Position numbers and translations under genes: made by a program. The notes under the pieces are model-generated. The model was not told where the DNA came from, searched no databases, and was given only the letters and a program-made list of their open reading frames with translations. From contig SKMI01000060.1 of the NCBI GenBank assembly GCA_007121115.1, positions 1 to 16,741 on the forward strand: 16,741 bases of DNA, read 5' to 3'. Origin of the DNA: Paracoccaceae bacterium (GTDB lineage Bacteria; Pseudomonadota; Alphaproteobacteria; Rhodobacterales; Rhodobacteraceae). Below are positions 14,775-16,741 of this stretch, one piece after another. The number at the start of each line of letters is the position of its first letter. Position 1 is the first letter of the stretch.

Positions 14775-15760
14775 AGGCGCAGCCCTCCGTCAGCGGGGCG
14801 GTTGAAGCGTTTGTCGAGGAACAGGACCGCGATCAGGATGCTGCCGAGGATGACAAGGACATAGAAGGCGGGCACCTGCATCAGGTTCATCCCGTTGCGC
14901 AGGATACCGATGGCCAGCACCCCGCCCAGCGTGCCGATGATATCGCCCTTGCCGCCCGTCAGCTTGGTGCCGCCGAGGACGACCGCGGTGATGACCCAAA
15001 GCTCGTAGTCGCGGCCCAGATTGGGCGTTGCCGCCCCCATCTGCGTTGACAGCAGCACGCCCGACAGCGCGGCCAGAAAGCCGATCAGCATGAAGTTGAC
15101 CATCATGTGCGGACCGACCCGGATGCCTGCGTTCACCGCCGCCTCGCGGTTGCCGCCGACGGCGTAGGTGTTCCGCCCGTGGACCGTGCGCGACAGCAGC
15201 AGATGCACGGCGATCACGGCCACCGCGAAGATCACGGCGAGCACCGGGAACGGGCCGATGGTCAGGAAGCTGAAGTCGGAATAGGCGAAGTTCATCGCGT
15301 AGAAGGACTGCTCGCCGGTGTAGACGAAGACCAGCCCGCGAATGCCCAGCATCGCGCCCAGGGTGACGATGAAGGCATCGACCCCGGTCTTCCAGACAAT
15401 GAAGCCGTTGATCGCCCCCATCAATATGCCCACCAGCAGGGCGATGCAGACCGCAGGCAGGATCTGCCAGTTGCCCCATGTCGCAAACATCGCCCAGCTT
15501 TGGACATCGACCGCAAAGGCCGCGGCCAGCGCCAGGGTCGCCCCCACCGACAGGTCGATGTTGCCGTTGATCATCACCAGCGTCATGCCCAGCGCGATCA
15601 GCCCGATGGTCGAGGTCTGCACCAAGATGTTCATCACGTTTTGGCCCGAAAAGAAGTTATCCGCCGCGAAGCTGAAGAAGATGAAGACGATCAGCACGAA
15701 GCCCCAGATCGGATTGCGCATCAGCCAGCGCACCAGCGGGATTTGAGTAAGGTTTGCCAT
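14771..15760 (-). CDS. Sugar-type ABC transporter permease, second subunit
   Basis: This is an inner-membrane channel subunit of the BPD_transp_2 (RbsC-like) type. As called it has 329 residues and about 8-10 hydrophobic segments. Family marks are MINGNIDLSVGATLALAAAF near residues 60-80, MGAINGFIVWKTGVDAFIVT, TYAVGGNREAAVNAGI, and AVVLGGTKLTGGKGDIIGTL before the last helices. I chose ATG 15760 because GAGG stands 7 bases upstream; an in-frame ATG at 15772 would overlap the upstream permease's stop as ATGA and adds only four residues. Both are plausible. It differs in sequence from the neighbouring permease, so the transporter is probably a heterodimer in the membrane. Confidence 0.92.
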   Translation of the reverse strand: MANLTQIPLVRWLMRNPIWGFVLIVFIFFSFAADNFFSGQNVMNILVQTSTIGLIALGMTLVMINGNIDLSVGATLALAAAFAVDVQSWAMFATWGNWQILPAVCIALLVGILMGAINGFIVWKTGVDAFIVTLGAMLGIRGLVFVYTGEQSFYAMNFAYSDFSFLTIGPFPVLAVIFAVAVIAVHLLLSRTVHGRNTYAVGGNREAAVNAGIRVGPHMMVNFMLIGFLAALSGVLLSTQMGAATPNLGRDYELWVITAVVLGGTKLTGGKGDIIGTLGGVLAIGILRNGMNLMQVPAFYVLVILGSILIAVLFLDKRFNRPADGGLRL

Positions 15761-15768
15761 GACGGGCC

Positions 15769-16741
15769 TCATGCTATGGGCGAGAACAGGCGACCGCGCT
15801 TGGCAGCCACGTCGAGCCAGACCGCGATGATGATGACCGCCCAGGTGACCAGCCATTGCGTGTAGTAGGGCTGCCCCATCAGGATCAGACCGTTCTGGAT
15901 GAAGGCCAGCATCAGCACGCCCAGCACGGTGCGCAGGATGCTGCCGGAGCCGCCAAGCAGGGACGTGCCGCCCAGGATCACCGCCGCCAGTACCTGAAGC
16001 TCATATCCCTGACCCACATTGTTCTGAGAGCCCATGACGCGGCTGCCCAGGATGATCGCCGCAACCGCCACGCAAAGCGCCGAGATAAGATAGGTCATGA
16101 ACACGATCCGCGACCGCGGGATGCCGGAAAAGACCGAAGCTGTGGGGTTGCCCCCGACTGCATGGACCCGCCGCCCGAATGGCATGGTGGTCATGATGAC
16201 ATGAAAGATCAGCGCGAGCCCAAGGAAGATGATGATCGGTGTGGCGATGCCGAAGATCGCTCCGCGCCCGAAGATGGCGAACCACGTGCCGCTCTGATCC
16301 GCAATATCGACATTCTGCCCGCCGCTGTAGATCAGCACCAGCCCCTGGATGGCCGAGAGCATCCCCAGCGTCACGATCAGCGAATTAAGTCGCAATATGC
16401 CGATCAGGAACCCGTTGATCGCGCCCAAGCACAGCGTTGCCGCGACCATGACGGGAATCGCCAGTTCCGGGCCGATCTTGTCGTGCAGATCGACCACCAG
16501 CACGGTCGCAAAGGACAGCATCGATCCCACCGACAGGTCCAGATTGCCACCGATCACGACAATGGTCACCCCAAGCGCGATGACACCGATGATCGTCGCC
16601 TGCCGGAAGACGGACATGATGTTCGCGGTCGTCAGGAACCGGTCCGACATCAGCGCGAACACGATCATGAAGACGATGAAGGCGACAAGAATTCCCTGCT
16701 TTGCGATTGCAGGGCCCCCGGCCTTGAGGCGGGTCAACAGC
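15769..16741 (-). CDS. Sugar-type ABC transporter permease, first subunit; start at or beyond the edge
   Basis: This is another BPD_transp_2 (RbsC-like) channel subunit. About 322 residues are visible from a TTG at 16737. The frame remains open to the window edge (CTG, TTG, ACC), and no ATG or Shine-Dalgarno is visible, so the true start may lie outside. Family marks are VIALGVTIVVIGGNLDLSVG, ATLCLGAINGFLIGILRLNS, HAVGGNPTASVFSGIP and LGGTSLLGGSGSILRTVLGV, with about 8-10 hydrophobic segments. The stop at 15769-15771 lies 8 bases before the chosen start of the next permease. A substrate-binding protein and probably a regulator are expected just beyond the right edge. Confidence 0.9.
   Translation of the reverse strand, partial: LLTRLKAGGPAIAKQGILVAFIVFMIVFALMSDRFLTTANIMSVFRQATIIGVIALGVTIVVIGGNLDLSVGSMLSFATVLVVDLHDKIGPELAIPVMVAATLCLGAINGFLIGILRLNSLIVTLGMLSAIQGLVLIYSGGQNVDIADQSGTWFAIFGRGAIFGIATPIIIFLGLALIFHVIMTTMPFGRRVHAVGGNPTASVFSGIPRSRIVFMTYLISALCVAVAAIILGSRVMGSQNNVGQGYELQVLAAVILGGTSLLGGSGSILRTVLGVLMLAFIQNGLILMGQPYYTQWLVTWAVIIIAVWLDVAAKRGRLFSPIA

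Noticed and set aside
13353..14864. Rightward open frame of 503 codons
   Set aside because: It is antisense to the ABC ATPase, whose Walker and signature motifs are clear.

Overview
The window is very GC-rich DNA with dense genes and short intergenic gaps. The hook, MotB and FlgK sequences, the ScfR-type regulator and the ligase/exonuclease pair together point to an alphaproteobacterium, most likely of the order Rhodobacterales (Paracoccus/Rhodobacter/Roseobacter relatives). This placement comes from remembered family likeness, not from a database search. No rRNA, tRNA, CRISPR array, insertion sequence or prophage gene was seen.

Left part (1-4379): a flagellar block reads leftwards as motB, flgE and flgK. 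flgK runs off the left edge of the window. Four tandem copies of a 13-base unit lie at the motB/flgE junction. A small lipoprotein with a lytic transglycosylase-like domain is divergent from motB.

Middle part (4646-7236): a two-gene DNA-repair operon reads rightwards. It encodes a metallo-beta-lactamase-fold ligase-associated exonuclease and an ATP-dependent DNA ligase, joined by a one-base stop/start overlap. The helicase and phosphoesterase that often accompany this pair are not adjacent.

Next (7492-10346): a leftward ScfR-type HTH regulator is divergent from a rightward serine/aspartate-glyoxylate-type aminotransferase. The 175 bases between them hold a perfect 9+9 inverted repeat and a second, weaker one, which makes a local operator likely. 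A strong hairpin follows the aminotransferase.

The gap at 10289-10680 has no convincing gene. It is followed by a large membrane protein fused to a spermidine-synthase-like domain (10681-13212). This gene converges on a sugar-type ABC transporter operon read leftwards: permease, permease, then a double ATPase. The start of the first permease and the expected substrate-binding protein lie at or beyond the right edge.

Overall this looks like ordinary chromosomal DNA. I do not see a clear new defence or mobile system. The best leads are the regulator/operator/aminotransferase module, the orphan membrane-spermidine-synthase fusion, and the reduced ligase-exonuclease locus.
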